Shown: positions 1 to 6,829, numbered from the stretch's first letter. The stretch is 20,467 nucleotides of DNA from an uncultured Actinomycetes bacterium (GCA_946886425.1 CAMPIP010000019.1:1-20467); one strand, 5' to 3'. Notes: a model not told the origin generated them from the sequence alone. Numbers and translations: made by a program.

Positions 1-929
1 TCGATCGGCTTCGTGTAGACGCCGGAGGAGAGGTACTTCCAGCCGTCGTCGGGGATCAGGAAGACGACGTTGCCGCCGTCGAGCTCGCCGGCGATGCGGG
101 CGGCGATGCGGGCGATCGCGCCGGACGAGACGCCGGCGAAGACGCCCTCCTCGTCAAGGAGTTTGCGGGTCCAGAGGATCGCGTCGCGGTTGGAGACCAT
201 GACTTTGCGGTCGAGCAGGGAGATGTCGATGATCGGCGGAATGAAGCCGTCGTCGAGCGAGCGCAGGCCGTCGACCAGCTCGCCCTGCATCGGCTCGGCG
301 GCGACGATCAGCGTCTCCGGGTTGGCCTCCTTGAGGCGGCGGCCGTTGCCCATCAGGGTGCCGCCGGTGCCGAGGCCGCCGACGAAGGCGGTCACCTCGT
401 CGAGCTCCTCGAGGATCTCCACCGCGGTGCCGTTGTAGTGGGCCAGCGGGTTGGCCTCGTTGCCGTACTGGTAGGGCATGTGATAGCGCGAATCCTGGGC
501 CATTTCCAGCGACAGCTCGACGGCGCCGTTGGAGCCCTTCGCGCCCTCGGAGTAGACGATCTCCGCCCCGTACATCCGCAGCAGCTGGGTGCGCTCCTCG
601 GTGACGTTGTCGGGCATCACCACCTTCAGCGGGTAGCCCTTGCGGCGGCAGATCATCGCCAGGGCGATGCCGGTGTTGCCGGAGGTCGGTTCGAGCAGCG
701 TCTGCCCGGGCTCGATCGCCCCTTCCGCCTCGGCCGCCTCGATCATCGATTTGGCGACCCGGTCCTTGACCGAGCCAGTCGGGTTATGCCCCTCGAGCTT
801 GGCGTAGATCCGGACGTCGGGCTTCGGCGAGAGCCGCGGCAACTCGACCAGCGGGGTGTTGCCGATCGACTCGACGATATTGCCGAAGCGCCCCCCGCAG
901 GGTCGGTTGAGTAGCTGGTCGTGCTCCAT
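1..929 (-). CDS. cysM: CysM-type cysteine synthase (O-phosphoserine sulfhydrylase), 3' end cut by window
   Basis: A PLP-dependent beta-replacement enzyme of the cysteine synthase family; 309 codons are visible and the C-terminus lies off the left edge. The Schiff-base lysine is K55 in NPTGSVKDR, the substrate loop is PTSGNTG (81-87), the PLP-phosphate loop is GTGGT (187-191), and S269 lies in VSSGA. The stretch LRSLDDGF (222-229) aligns with the region of M. tuberculosis CysM holding Arg220, which recognises O-phosphoserine. Arg223 here suggests O-phosphoserine rather than O-acetylserine as substrate, with sulfide delivered by CysO thiocarboxylate. The cysO and moeZ genes nearby agree. The ATG at 929 is the first start after an in-frame stop (945-947); no Shine-Dalgarno is seen and the predicted leader is about 16 nt. 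Family call is firm; O-phosphoserine specificity is inferred. Confidence 0.93.
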   Translation of the reverse strand, partial: MEHDQLLNRPCGGRFGNIVESIGNTPLVELPRLSPKPDVRIYAKLEGHNPTGSVKDRVAKSMIEAAEAEGAIEPGQTLLEPTSGNTGIALAMICRRKGYPLKVVMPDNVTEERTQLLRMYGAEIVYSEGAKGSNGAVELSLEMAQDSRYHMPYQYGNEANPLAHYNGTAVEILEELDEVTAFVGGLGTGGTLMGNGRRLKEANPETLIVAAEPMQGELVDGLRSLDDGFIPPIIDISLLDRKVMVSNRDAILWTRKLLDEEGVFAGVSSGAIARIAARIAGELDGGNVVFLIPDDGWKYLSSGVYTKPI

Positions 930-940
930 CTTGGGCCCCG

Positions 941-957
941 ATACTTCAAAAAGTGTA
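941..957 (-). promoter_or_regulatory. cysM promoter with palindromic operator
   Basis: On the minus strand a TACACT -10 box (952-957) lies inside a near-perfect dyad at 941-956, arms ATACTT and AAGTGT around CAAA (one mismatch). The same element precedes moeZ at 4878-4893. A transcription start near 945 would leave a 16-nt leader for cysM. No good -35 is visible, which would fit an activator-dependent or weak promoter; the overlap of dyad and -10 would fit a repressor. Which protein binds is unknown. The divergent ABC transporter starts 67 bp away and could share the site. Confidence 0.6.
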
Positions 958-1023
958 GCGGGGGTTTGCCGTCGAGCGGTTACGGTTATCTCGCCGACAA
1001 ATCACCTGATCGGAGGCGGACCA

Positions 1024-1824
1024 ATGAGCAAGACCCGGCTGTTCCCTCTTCTCCTCGTCCTGGCGATCGGCGCCCTCGCCGTTTTCGCGGCCGGGTGCGG
1101 TGGAGATGACGACGAAACCACCAGCGGCGGTGGCGGTGGGGGCAAAACCCTCACGGTCGGCTCCGACATCCCCTATCCACCCTTCGAGCAGGGCAAACCC
1201 GGCAACTACACCGGCTTCGACATCGAACTGATGGAAGCGATCGCCGAGAAGATCGGGCGCACCGCGGAATTCCAGGACACCTCGTTCGAAACGATCTTCC
1301 GCGACGTCGCCCAGGGCAAGTTCGAAGCCGTGATCTCCGCCGCGACGATCACCCCCGAACGCGAAAAAGCCGTCGCCTTCTCCGATCCCTACTACCTCTC
1401 CGAACAGGCGATCCTCGTCCCCGAGGGCAGCGACATCGAATCGCTCGACGACCTCGCCGGCAAGACCGTCGGCGCCCAGCAGGGGACGACCGGCCTCGAA
1501 CTGGCGAAATCGGAATCCGGCGCCAGCGAAGTCCGGCCCTACCCCGAAGGCCCCGACGCCGTCACGGCGCTGAAAAGCGGCGCGATCGAAGCGGTGATCA
1601 TCGACGCCCCGGTCGCCCAGAACGCGGTCGAAAAAGCAGGCGGCGTCGAAATCGCCGAGAAAGTCCCGACCGAAGAAAAATACGGAATCGCCCTCGCCAA
1701 AGACAACACCGAGCTGCTCGAAGAAATCAACAAAGGCCTGGGGGAAGTGATCGACGACGGGACCTATACGAAGATCTACGAAAGGTGGTTCAACCTCGAA
1801 CCGCCGCGGGCTATCGTCGGCTAG
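1024..1824 (+). CDS. Polar amino-acid ABC transporter substrate-binding lipoprotein
   Basis: A 266-aa extracellular solute-binding protein of family 3 (periplasmic-binding-protein type 2), which captures an amino acid and presents it to the permease encoded next. It has a lipoprotein signal peptide with lipobox AAGC (acylated Cys25), an Asp- and Gly-rich linker, then the mature domain starting TLTVGSDIPYPPFE; GFDIELMEAIA and the ATITPEREKAVAFSDPYY stretch are typical of the family. ATG 1024 is preceded by GGAGG seven bases upstream. It opens a three-gene operon divergent from cysM, so cystine or another sulfur-containing amino acid is a plausible ligand, but the ligand cannot be read from sequence. 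Glutamate and lysine codons here are often GAA and AAA, unlike the GAG/AAG-rich genes further right. Confidence 0.92.
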   Translation: MSKTRLFPLLLVLAIGALAVFAAGCGGDDDETTSGGGGGGKTLTVGSDIPYPPFEQGKPGNYTGFDIELMEAIAEKIGRTAEFQDTSFETIFRDVAQGKFEAVISAATITPEREKAVAFSDPYYLSEQAILVPEGSDIESLDDLAGKTVGAQQGTTGLELAKSESGASEVRPYPEGPDAVTALKSGAIEAVIIDAPVAQNAVEKAGGVEIAEKVPTEEKYGIALAKDNTELLEEINKGLGEVIDDGTYTKIYERWFNLEPPRAIVG

Positions 1825-1857
1825 CGAGAGAGGCAGCCGCCGAGGGACGGAAGCGCG

Positions 1858-2601
1858 ATGAGCGAATTCTTCCACCAGTACTTCGACTTCACCGTGATGG
1901 GGGACCACTTCGGTGAAATCCTCGACGGCTTCCTCAAAAACCTCATGGTCTTCGCGGTGGCGGCGGTGCTGGCGCTGCTCTGGGGCCTGGCACTGGCGCT
2001 GCTGCGCCAGCTGCCGGGCCGCAAATTCATGCCGCTGCGCGGCGTGACGATCGCCTACATCGACGTCTTCCGGGCGGTGCCGATCCTGATCGTGATCCTG
2101 CTGATCTCCGGCAGCCTGCCGTTCCTGGAGTTCCTCCCGAAAGAGATCCGCATCCCCCAGTGGCTCGGCCAGCCCGATCCCTACTGGTACGGGGTGATGG
2201 CGCTGACGCTCGTCTACGGCGCCTACATGGCGGAGGTCTACCGGGCCGGGATCGAAGCCGTTCCCAGCGGCCAGGTCGAGGCCGCCCGCTCGCTGGGGAT
2301 GAGCCACGGCCAGGCGATGCGGCACGTCGTCGTCCCCCAGGCGGTGACGAAGATCCCGGCGCCGATGCTGAACGAACTGATCTCGCTGCTCAAGGACACC
2401 ACCCTGGTCGGGGTGATCGCGCTCGGCGAGTCGGTCCTGATCGGCCGCGAAATCCAGTCCGAAACCTTCAACAGCTCCGCCTACATCCTCGCCGGGATCA
2501 TGTTCCTGGCGATCACGCTGCCGATGGCGCGCCTGGTCGATTACCTGATCAAGCGCAGCCGCGGCAAGATCGCTCGCGGCGCCCACATCGAGGTCGCCTG
2601 A
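1858..2601 (+). CDS. Polar amino-acid ABC transporter permease
   Basis: A 247-aa membrane permease of the His/Glu/Gln/Arg/opine transporter type (BPD_transp_1). Residues 26-50, 66-85, 110-127, 180-195 and 208-231 look membrane-spanning. The cytoplasmic EAA loop that docks on the ATPase is clear: [20 protein letters not shown] (141-160). FRAVPILI (71-78) matches the conserved FRGTPLLVQ region of the family, and [12 protein letters not shown] (173-184) is also typical. It lies 33 bp after the binding-protein gene and 2 bp before the ATPase gene, so the three are one operon. The ATG at 1858 has only a weak purine-rich stretch (GAGGGACGG) upstream. Confidence 0.93.
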   Translation: MSEFFHQYFDFTVMGDHFGEILDGFLKNLMVFAVAAVLALLWGLALALLRQLPGRKFMPLRGVTIAYIDVFRAVPILIVILLISGSLPFLEFLPKEIRIPQWLGQPDPYWYGVMALTLVYGAYMAEVYRAGIEAVPSGQVEAARSLGMSHGQAMRHVVVPQAVTKIPAPMLNELISLLKDTTLVGVIALGESVLIGREIQSETFNSSAYILAGIMFLAITLPMARLVDYLIKRSRGKIARGAHIEVA

Positions 2602-2603
2602 CG

Positions 2604-3368
2604 GTGGCCGAGCCGATGCTGCGGCTCGACAGCGTCCACAAGCGTTTCGGTGATCTCGAGGTCCTGAAAGGCGTCGACCTCGACGTCCAGAAAGGCGAAG
2701 TGGTCTGCATCCTCGGCCCCAGCGGCTCCGGCAAGAGCACGCTGCTGCGCTGCGTCAACCTGCTCGAGCCCCCCGAGGAGGGCGAGATCTTCCTCGAAGG
2801 CAACGACATTTGCAAGGGCCCCGGCTCCGGCACCGGCGAGCAGAGCTGGCGACTCGACTTCGTCCGCCAGCGGGTCGGCATGGTCTTCCAGCAGTTCAAC
2901 CTCTTCCCGCACAAGACCGCCCTGGAGAACGTCACCCTGGCGCCCCGCCGCGTGCTCGGCAAGGGTCGCGAGGAGTCCGAGGCGAAAGCGACGGCCCTGC
3001 TCGAACGCGTCGGCCTCGGCGACAAACTGGGCCAGTACCCCGAACGCCTCTCCGGCGGTCAGCAGCAGCGCGTCGCGATCGCCCGGGCCCTGGCGATGGA
3101 GCCGCGCGTGATGCTGTTCGACGAGGTGACCAGCGCCCTCGACCCCGAGCTGGTCAAGGAGGTCCTCGACACGATGCGCGAGCTCGCCGCCGAAGGGATG
3201 ACGATGCTGGTCGTCACCCACGAGATGGCCTTCGCCCGCGAGGTCGGCGACCAGGTCGTCTTCATGGACGGCGGCGTGATCGTCGAGCAGGGTAAGCCGG
3301 CTGAGGTCCTCGACAACCCCCAGGAAGAGCGAACCCGCCGCTTCCTCGGGCGAGTGCTCGAGCGCTGA
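2604..3368 (+). CDS. Polar amino-acid ABC transporter ATP-binding protein (GlnQ-like)
   Basis: A 254-aa cytoplasmic ATPase driving the amino-acid importer. Walker [10 protein letters not shown] (38-46), Q-loop [10 protein letters not shown] (94-103), signature LSGGQQQR (149-156), Walker B VMLFDE (169-174) with the D-loop SALD following, and switch His206 in VVTHE are all present. The usual DEPTSALD reads [11 protein letters not shown] 2604 is chosen because it starts 2 nt after the permease stop and gives an N-terminus of family length; ATG 2616 (250 aa) is the alternative. The gene ends three bases from the convergent cysO stop. Confidence 0.93.
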   Translation: MAEPMLRLDSVHKRFGDLEVLKGVDLDVQKGEVVCILGPSGSGKSTLLRCVNLLEPPEEGEIFLEGNDICKGPGSGTGEQSWRLDFVRQRVGMVFQQFNLFPHKTALENVTLAPRRVLGKGREESEAKATALLERVGLGDKLGQYPERLSGGQQQRVAIARALAMEPRVMLFDEVTSALDPELVKEVLDTMRELAAEGMTMLVVTHEMAFAREVGDQVVFMDGGVIVEQGKPAEVLDNPQEERTRRFLGRVLER

Positions 3369-3371
3369 GGT

Positions 3372-3647
3372 TCAGCAGCCGCCGGCCATGGCCGGCAGGA
3401 TGACGACGGTGTCGCTGTCGCTGACCGCGGTCTCGAGACCGTCCAACACCCGCACGTCCTCGTCGTTGAGGTAGACGTTGACGTAGCGGTTGAGCTCGCC
3501 GTCCTCGCCGAACAACTGCGCCGCCGTATCGGGATGGGCGCTGGTGAGAGCGCGGAGAACCTCGCCGACGTTGCCGCCGGCGGCCTCGACCTCGGCCTGC
3601 CCGCCCGCTTTCGGGCGCAGTACCGGTGGGATCTTCACGGTCGCCAT
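3372..3647 (-). CDS. cysO: CysO/MoaD-type ubiquitin-like sulfur-carrier protein with encoded C-terminal Cys
   Basis: A 91-aa beta-grasp protein. In the CysO pathway the C-terminal glycine is adenylated and thiocarboxylated by MoeZ, and the thiocarboxylate supplies sulfide to CysM. The protein resembles M. tuberculosis CysO along its length: start VKIPPVLRPKAGGQ, middle NRYVNVYLNDEDVR (53-66) and end TVVILPAMAGG. It does not stop at Gly-Gly: codons GGC GGC TGC TGA (3383-3372) add one cysteine. CysO normally ends in Gly-Gly, so this precursor would need trimming and equals the CysO-cysteine adduct that the Mec protease cleaves. No mec gene is visible. It lies 32 bp behind moeZ. No Shine-Dalgarno precedes ATG 3647, but a TAGGAT box does. 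Confidence 0.9.
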   Translation of the reverse strand: MATVKIPPVLRPKAGGQAEVEAAGGNVGEVLRALTSAHPDTAAQLFGEDGELNRYVNVYLNDEDVRVLDGLETAVSDSDTVVILPAMAGGC

Positions 3648-3657
3648 GAGAGCGGTG

Positions 3658-3663
3658 ATCCTA
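3658..3663 (-). promoter_or_regulatory. Candidate -10 box for cysO
   Basis: TAGGAT on the minus strand lies 10 bases before the cysO ATG in the moeZ-cysO gap. With no ribosome site visible, a transcript starting near 3650 would be leaderless or nearly so. The -35 region is not recognisable. Read-through from moeZ is the alternative. Confidence 0.35.
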
Positions 3664-3679
3664 GCCGAGCCGCCGCCGG

Positions 3680-4852
3680 CTAGCGGTCGCCACCCGAGCC
3701 GGCGCAGAAAGCGTCGTAGTCGGGGAACTGGCCCATCTCCGACTCCGGGACCTCGGCCGCGCCCTCACCGCAGATCGGGCAGTCCGGATCGCGGCGGACC
3801 TTGAGCTCGGTGAAGGCGGTGCCGAGGGCGTCGTAGAGGAGCAGGCGGCCGACCAGCGGCTGGCCGATGCCGAGGATCAGCTTGATCACCTCGTTGGCCT
3901 GCAGGGTTCCCATCGTCCCAGCCATCACGCCGAGAACGCCGTTGGCCGAGCAGCTCGGCGCCAACTCCGCCGGGGGCGGCGTCGGGAAGAGGCAGCGGTA
4001 GCAGGGGCCCTCGAAGGGCGCAAAGGTCGATATCTGCCCGTCGAAGCCGAGGATCGAGGCGGAGACGACCGGCTTGCGCAGCCGCACCGAGGCGTCGTTC
4101 AGCAGGTACCGAGTCGGGAAGTTGTCGGCGCCGTCGACGACGATGTCGTAGTCCCGCATCACCTCGAGAATGTTGCTTGCGTCGAGGCGGCCGTTGTGCT
4201 CGACGACGTTGACGTCGGGGTTGAGCTGTTCGATGAAGATCCGCGCCGAGGTCGTCTTCGGCATCCCGATCCGCTCGGTGTTGTGGATCACCTGCCGCTG
4301 CAGGTTGGAGGCGTCGACGACGTCGTCGTCGACCAGGCCGATCGTGCCGACCCCGGCGGCGGCCAGGTAGAGCGCGGTCGGCGCTCCGAGCCCCCCGGCG
4401 CCGAGCAGCAGGACCTTCGCGTTCAGCAGCTTCAGCTGCCCGTCGACCCCGACCTCCGGCATCAGCGTGTGGCGCGAGTAACGCTCGCGCTGCTCGGCGG
4501 TCATCCCGCTGGCCGAGACGACCGGCAGCCCCTGCTCCTGCCAGGCGACGATCCCGCCGGCCATCGAGGCGACGTTGTCGTAGCCCAGTTCCTGCAGCTG
4601 CGCGGCCGCGATCGCCGAGCGGTTGCCGGAACGGCAGTAGAGGATCGTCCGGGCCGACTGGTCGGGCGCGGCCTCGCCGATCTGCTCGGCGAGCAGGCCC
4701 GGCGGTACCAGCCTGCCGTTGTCGAGGTGGGCCTCCTGGTACTCGTGCGGCTCGCGGGTATCGATCAGAACGACGTCGCCGCCCTCGATCTCCTCGGCCG
4801 CCTCGAACGGCTGGATCTCCTCGATCACCTTCGTCTCGGTCCCGCTCGCCAT
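3680..4852 (-). CDS. moeZ: MoeZ/MoeB-like E1 activating enzyme with N-terminal rhodanese domain
   Basis: A 390-aa two-domain protein that should adenylate the C-terminal glycine of CysO/MoaD-type carriers and transfer sulfur to it. Residues 10-112 form a rhodanese domain with persulfide-carrying Cys73 in the loop CRSGNRS. Residues 117-363 are the MoeB/ThiF domain: opening RYSRHTLMPEVG, nucleotide loop GAGGLG (151-156), SNLQRQ (182-187), a zinc site from CYRC (284-287) and CPIC (358-361), and the conserved Cys301 in APSCSANGVLG. Mycobacterial MoeZ carries rhodanese at the C-terminus after a DYEAFCG-like linker; here the linker-like PDYDAFCAG is retained (378-386) but the protein ends there and rhodanese is in front. 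ATG 4852 has TAGGAG six bases upstream. It heads a cysO-containing unit. Confidence 0.9.
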   Translation of the reverse strand: MASGTETKVIEEIQPFEAAEEIEGGDVVLIDTREPHEYQEAHLDNGRLVPPGLLAEQIGEAAPDQSARTILYCRSGNRSAIAAAQLQELGYDNVASMAGGIVAWQEQGLPVVSASGMTAEQRERYSRHTLMPEVGVDGQLKLLNAKVLLLGAGGLGAPTALYLAAAGVGTIGLVDDDVVDASNLQRQVIHNTERIGMPKTTSARIFIEQLNPDVNVVEHNGRLDASNILEVMRDYDIVVDGADNFPTRYLLNDASVRLRKPVVSASILGFDGQISTFAPFEGPCYRCLFPTPPPAELAPSCSANGVLGVMAGTMGTLQANEVIKLILGIGQPLVGRLLLYDALGTAFTELKVRRDPDCPICGEGAAEVPESEMGQFPDYDAFCAGSGGDR

Positions 4853-4877
4853 GAAATCTCCTAAATCCGGATCAGCT

Positions 4878-4894
4878 TTACTTCAAAAAGTATA
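4878..4894 (-). promoter_or_regulatory. moeZ promoter with palindromic operator
   Basis: On the minus strand a TATACT -10 box (4889-4894) overlaps a dyad at 4878-4893, arms TTACTT and AAGTAT around CAAA (one mismatch). It matches the cysM element: ACTTCAAAAAGT is shared exactly and TAGCG follows in both. The expected transcript starts near 4882, giving a leader of about 30 nt that includes the moeZ ribosome site. No clear -35 is present. Confidence 0.62.
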
Positions 4895-4941
4895 GCGAGC
4901 ATCGCGAAGCGGCCGGCGGAGCCGGAACGTGCTCCGGGATC

Positions 4942-4959
4942 CGGCGGCCGAAGCCGCCG
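4942..4959 (-). terminator. Hairpin behind the ArsR-like gene
   Basis: CGGCGGC and GCCGCCG form a perfect 7-bp stem; on the minus strand the loop is TTCG, the stable UUCG tetraloop. It lies 5 bp after the ArsR-like stop codon, where a terminator or 3'-end stabiliser would be expected. No T-run follows, so intrinsic termination is uncertain. Confidence 0.4.
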
Positions 4960-4963
4960 CGAC

Positions 4964-5557
4964 TCAATCCTCGTCAGCGTTGAGCGGCGGAACCTCGAAA
5001 CAGCCCAGCCAGGACGAGGCGTGGACCGCCCCCTCACCTGACTCGCTCATCCGGTTGGCCGCGCGAGCCTGGGCCTCCGTCAACTCGAGCCGGGCCCGTT
5101 CCTGAATTTCGAGTGCCTCGTCCAGCCCCTCCTGGTCGAGCACCAGGCGCGTGCGGGTGAGGTGGAAGCGGTTGTCGGAGCCGACCATCCCAGCCTTGGC
5201 GGAGGCGACGAAGTCGTCGATCCCGGACTGCATGAAGTGGCAGACCAGGTCCTCGGCGATCAGCGGGTGCAACTCCTCCCAGTCCTCCGTGTCGACCAGC
5301 GGTCGCTCGGTGGCGCGGTAGAAGTGCTCGATCGCGCCCCGGACCTGGCGCTTGTCGACCAGCTCGGCGCAGCCCAGCTGGACCAGGCGCTTGGCGTGGT
5401 GGGACACGTTGGGAATCGGCTCCCCCAGCTCATCCGCGATTTCCTTCGGGCTCGCGGTCCGCTCGCTGAGCACCCGCATCACATCCGCCCGCAGCGGGTG
5501 CGACATCGCGACTAGTCGGTTCTGGGTGACGCTGCGGCGCTGGGTTTTGGTCGCCAT
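4964..5557 (-). CDS. ArsR-like winged-helix transcriptional regulator
   Basis: A 197-aa DNA-binding protein. Residues 15-82 form a winged helix: LVAMSHPLRADVMRVLSER, then recognition helix region ADELGEPIPNVSHHAKRLVQLG, then the wing with AIEHFYRAT. This is the ArsR-type fold, but the protein is about twice the length of a classical metal-sensing ArsR and lacks its CxC metal motif. The C-terminal part (85-197) is acidic and helical, of unknown function. ATG 5557 is chosen for the GAGAGGAG seven bases upstream; a start at 5572 is possible but would swallow that site. It has its own promoter. Targets are unknown; the dyad at its promoter suggests autoregulation. Confidence 0.85.
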   Translation of the reverse strand: MATKTQRRSVTQNRLVAMSHPLRADVMRVLSERTASPKEIADELGEPIPNVSHHAKRLVQLGCAELVDKRQVRGAIEHFYRATERPLVDTEDWEELHPLIAEDLVCHFMQSGIDDFVASAKAGMVGSDNRFHLTRTRLVLDQEGLDEALEIQERARLELTEAQARAANRMSESGEGAVHASSWLGCFEVPPLNADED

Positions 5558-5578
5558 TTCTTCTCCTCTCAAGCGCTC

Positions 5579-5616
5579 TGAGCAATGAATCCTAATCGCT
5601 CAATCGCCAAGTTCAA
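5579..5616 (-). promoter_or_regulatory. Promoter and candidate operator of the ArsR-like gene
   Basis: Minus strand: -35 TTGAAC (5611-5616), 16-bp spacer, -10 TAGGAT (5589-5594), predicted start near 5582 and a leader of about 25 nt with the ribosome site. An imperfect dyad, TGAGCAAT and ATCGCTCA separated by 8 bp (5579-5602, 7 of 8 pairs), covers the -10 and start. A second small dyad, CAACGAAGTTG (5614-5624), overlaps the -35. This is the clearest core promoter in the window. Confidence 0.65.
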
Positions 5617-5720
5617 CGAAGTTGGGCGGTTTTTCCTTTATCCGCGTAAATCGGTGGAACCTCACTAAGCAATGGCGGGTTCAAACCGAACAGACCTCGT
5701 TAAGCAGGGAAGGGGGGTGA

Positions 5721-5786
5721 ATGCCCATGCAGATCCTCGCCATTGCTCGCGAGATCCCGCTCAGCGCGATCGGGAAGAGCAACTAA
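5721..5786 (+). CDS. Candidate 21-aa small peptide
   Basis: A short open frame, ATG 5721 (or ATG 5727) to TAA 5786, beginning MPMQILAIAREIP and ending GKSN. A G-rich ribosome-site-like AGGGGGG lies 3 bases before the first ATG and 9 before the second. A strong terminator starts 22 bp after the stop codon and no other plus-strand gene lies between, so something transcribed rightward probably ends here. The N-terminus resembles the first beta strand of small YCII/muconolactone-isomerase-like proteins, so a decayed gene start is the main alternative; a small RNA is another. No confident promoter is found upstream. Confidence 0.35.
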   Translation: MPMQILAIAREIPLSAIGKSN

Positions 5787-5807
5787 CCAAGCGCTGACGG
5801 AACGAGA

Positions 5808-5848
5808 CCGGGCACGGCCATCCTGGGAGGCCGTGCCCGGCTTTCGTT
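5808..5848 (+). terminator. Strong intrinsic terminator
   Basis: A perfect 12-bp stem (CCGGGCACGGCC at 5808-5819 with GGCCGTGCCCGG at 5829-5840) and a 9-nt loop, followed on the plus strand by CTTTCGTT. It ends the transcript carrying the 21-aa frame. It also lies just downstream of the convergent htpX stop, so it may work in both directions, though the minus-strand side is poor in T. Confidence 0.75.
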
Positions 5849-5854
5849 AGAGGC

Positions 5855-6712
5855 TCAGAACGAGGGACGCATCTGGCGCAGGCGCCTGACGCGCTCTTCG
5901 ATCGGGGGGTGGGTCGAGAACATCCCCGCCAGGCCTTTGGCCGAGAACGGCTTGACGATGTACAGCGGCTCGGCGGCCTGGTTGACCTGCATCGGGATCG
6001 CCGCGGCGCCGCTCTCGAGGCGCAGCAGCGCGCTCGCCAGCGACTCCGGGTTGCCGCAAATTTCGGCGCCGCCGGCGTCGGCCGCGTACTCGCGCTGCCG
6101 CGAGATCGCCAGCTGGATGATCGTCGCCGCGATCGGGGCCAGCAGGAAGGTCGCCAGCTGCCCAACCAGGGCCAGCGGCGAGTTGTCGTCGTTGCCGAAC
6201 CAGAGCAGCATGTAGGCGATGTAGGTGATCGCCGAGCCGATCGCCGAGGCGACGGACTGGATGAGGATGTCGCGGTTGCGGATGTGCGCGAGCTCGTGCG
6301 CGAGAACGCCGCGCAGCTCGTCCTCGGAGAGCAATTTGGTGATCCCGCGGGTTACCGCGACGGCCGAGTGCTTCGGGCTGCGCCCGGTCGCGAAGGCGTT
6401 GGGCTGGTCCTGGGGGATCATGTAGAGGCGCGGCATCGGCAGGTTGGCGCGGGTCGTCAGTTCGCGGACCAGCTGGTAGAGCCGCGGCGCTTCGGACTCC
6501 TCGATCGGCTTGGCGCCGCTCATTTTCAGCGCCAGCTTGTCGCTGAAGAAGTAGGAGCCGAGGTTGATCAGCAGCGAGATGCCGAGGAACAGCGCGGCCG
6601 TGCTGGCACCGCCGATCAGGAAGCCGATCACGACCAGCAGTCCCGAGAGGGAAGCCAGCAGAATCGTCGTCCGCAATTTGGCGCCGAAGGTCGATTGCTT
6701 GGTGGTGGTCAT
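5855..6712 (-). CDS. htpX: HtpX-like membrane zinc metalloprotease (M48)
   Basis: A 285-aa membrane-bound metalloprotease of family M48B, which in E. coli degrades damaged membrane proteins. Zinc motif HELAH (139-143) with catalytic Glu140, and third zinc ligand Glu208 in REYAAD. Two N-terminal hydrophobic segments (about 16-34 and 38-56) and two more after the active-site helix (about 152-171 and 182-203) match the HtpX layout, and NAFATGRSPKHSAVAVT (105-121) is a family hallmark. Length is normal. ATG 6712 has AAGGAG 12 bases upstream, a long spacing. It is monocistronic, convergent with the small-peptide unit and divergent from the two-component genes. Confidence 0.95.
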   Translation of the reverse strand: MTTTKQSTFGAKLRTTILLASLSGLLVVIGFLIGGASTAALFLGISLLINLGSYFFSDKLALKMSGAKPIEESEAPRLYQLVRELTTRANLPMPRLYMIPQDQPNAFATGRSPKHSAVAVTRGITKLLSEDELRGVLAHELAHIRNRDILIQSVASAIGSAITYIAYMLLWFGNDDNSPLALVGQLATFLLAPIAATIIQLAISRQREYAADAGGAEICGNPESLASALLRLESGAAAIPMQVNQAAEPLYIVKPFSAKGLAGMFSTHPPIEERVRRLRQMRPSF

Positions 6713-6776
6713 CGCGTAATCCCGCTCCTTGCGTAGTGGTCCGGCGAGTATTGCGCCAAGCGCGGGAAACTCCCAT

Positions 6777-6790
6777 AGGGGTTATCCCCT
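6777..6790. repeat. Small inverted repeat in the htpX-kinase spacer
   Basis: AGGGG and CCCCT flank TTAT. The site is about 65-75 bp upstream of the htpX start. It may be a regulator site or chance in G/C-rich DNA; nothing else in the sequence decides. Confidence 0.3.
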
Positions 6791-6829
6791 GTCCTGTCCG
6801 GTGCCAGCCCCCAGGCCACCTCGTTCCCC

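Noticed and set aside
946..2586. 546-codon open frame on the minus strand opposite the ABC transporter genes
   Set aside because: It is antisense to two clear genes, has low-complexity Asp/Gly/His/Arg-rich composition, and shows no motif; long antisense frames are expected in GC-rich coding DNA.
2160..2603. N-terminal extension of the ABC ATPase
   Set aside because: This overlaps the permease in another frame; the ATPase fold begins right after GTG 2604.
5558..5720. A promoter for the 21-aa frame, such as TTGGGC with GTAAAT 18 bp later
   Set aside because: The -10 match is weak and spacing long; not supportable as a feature.
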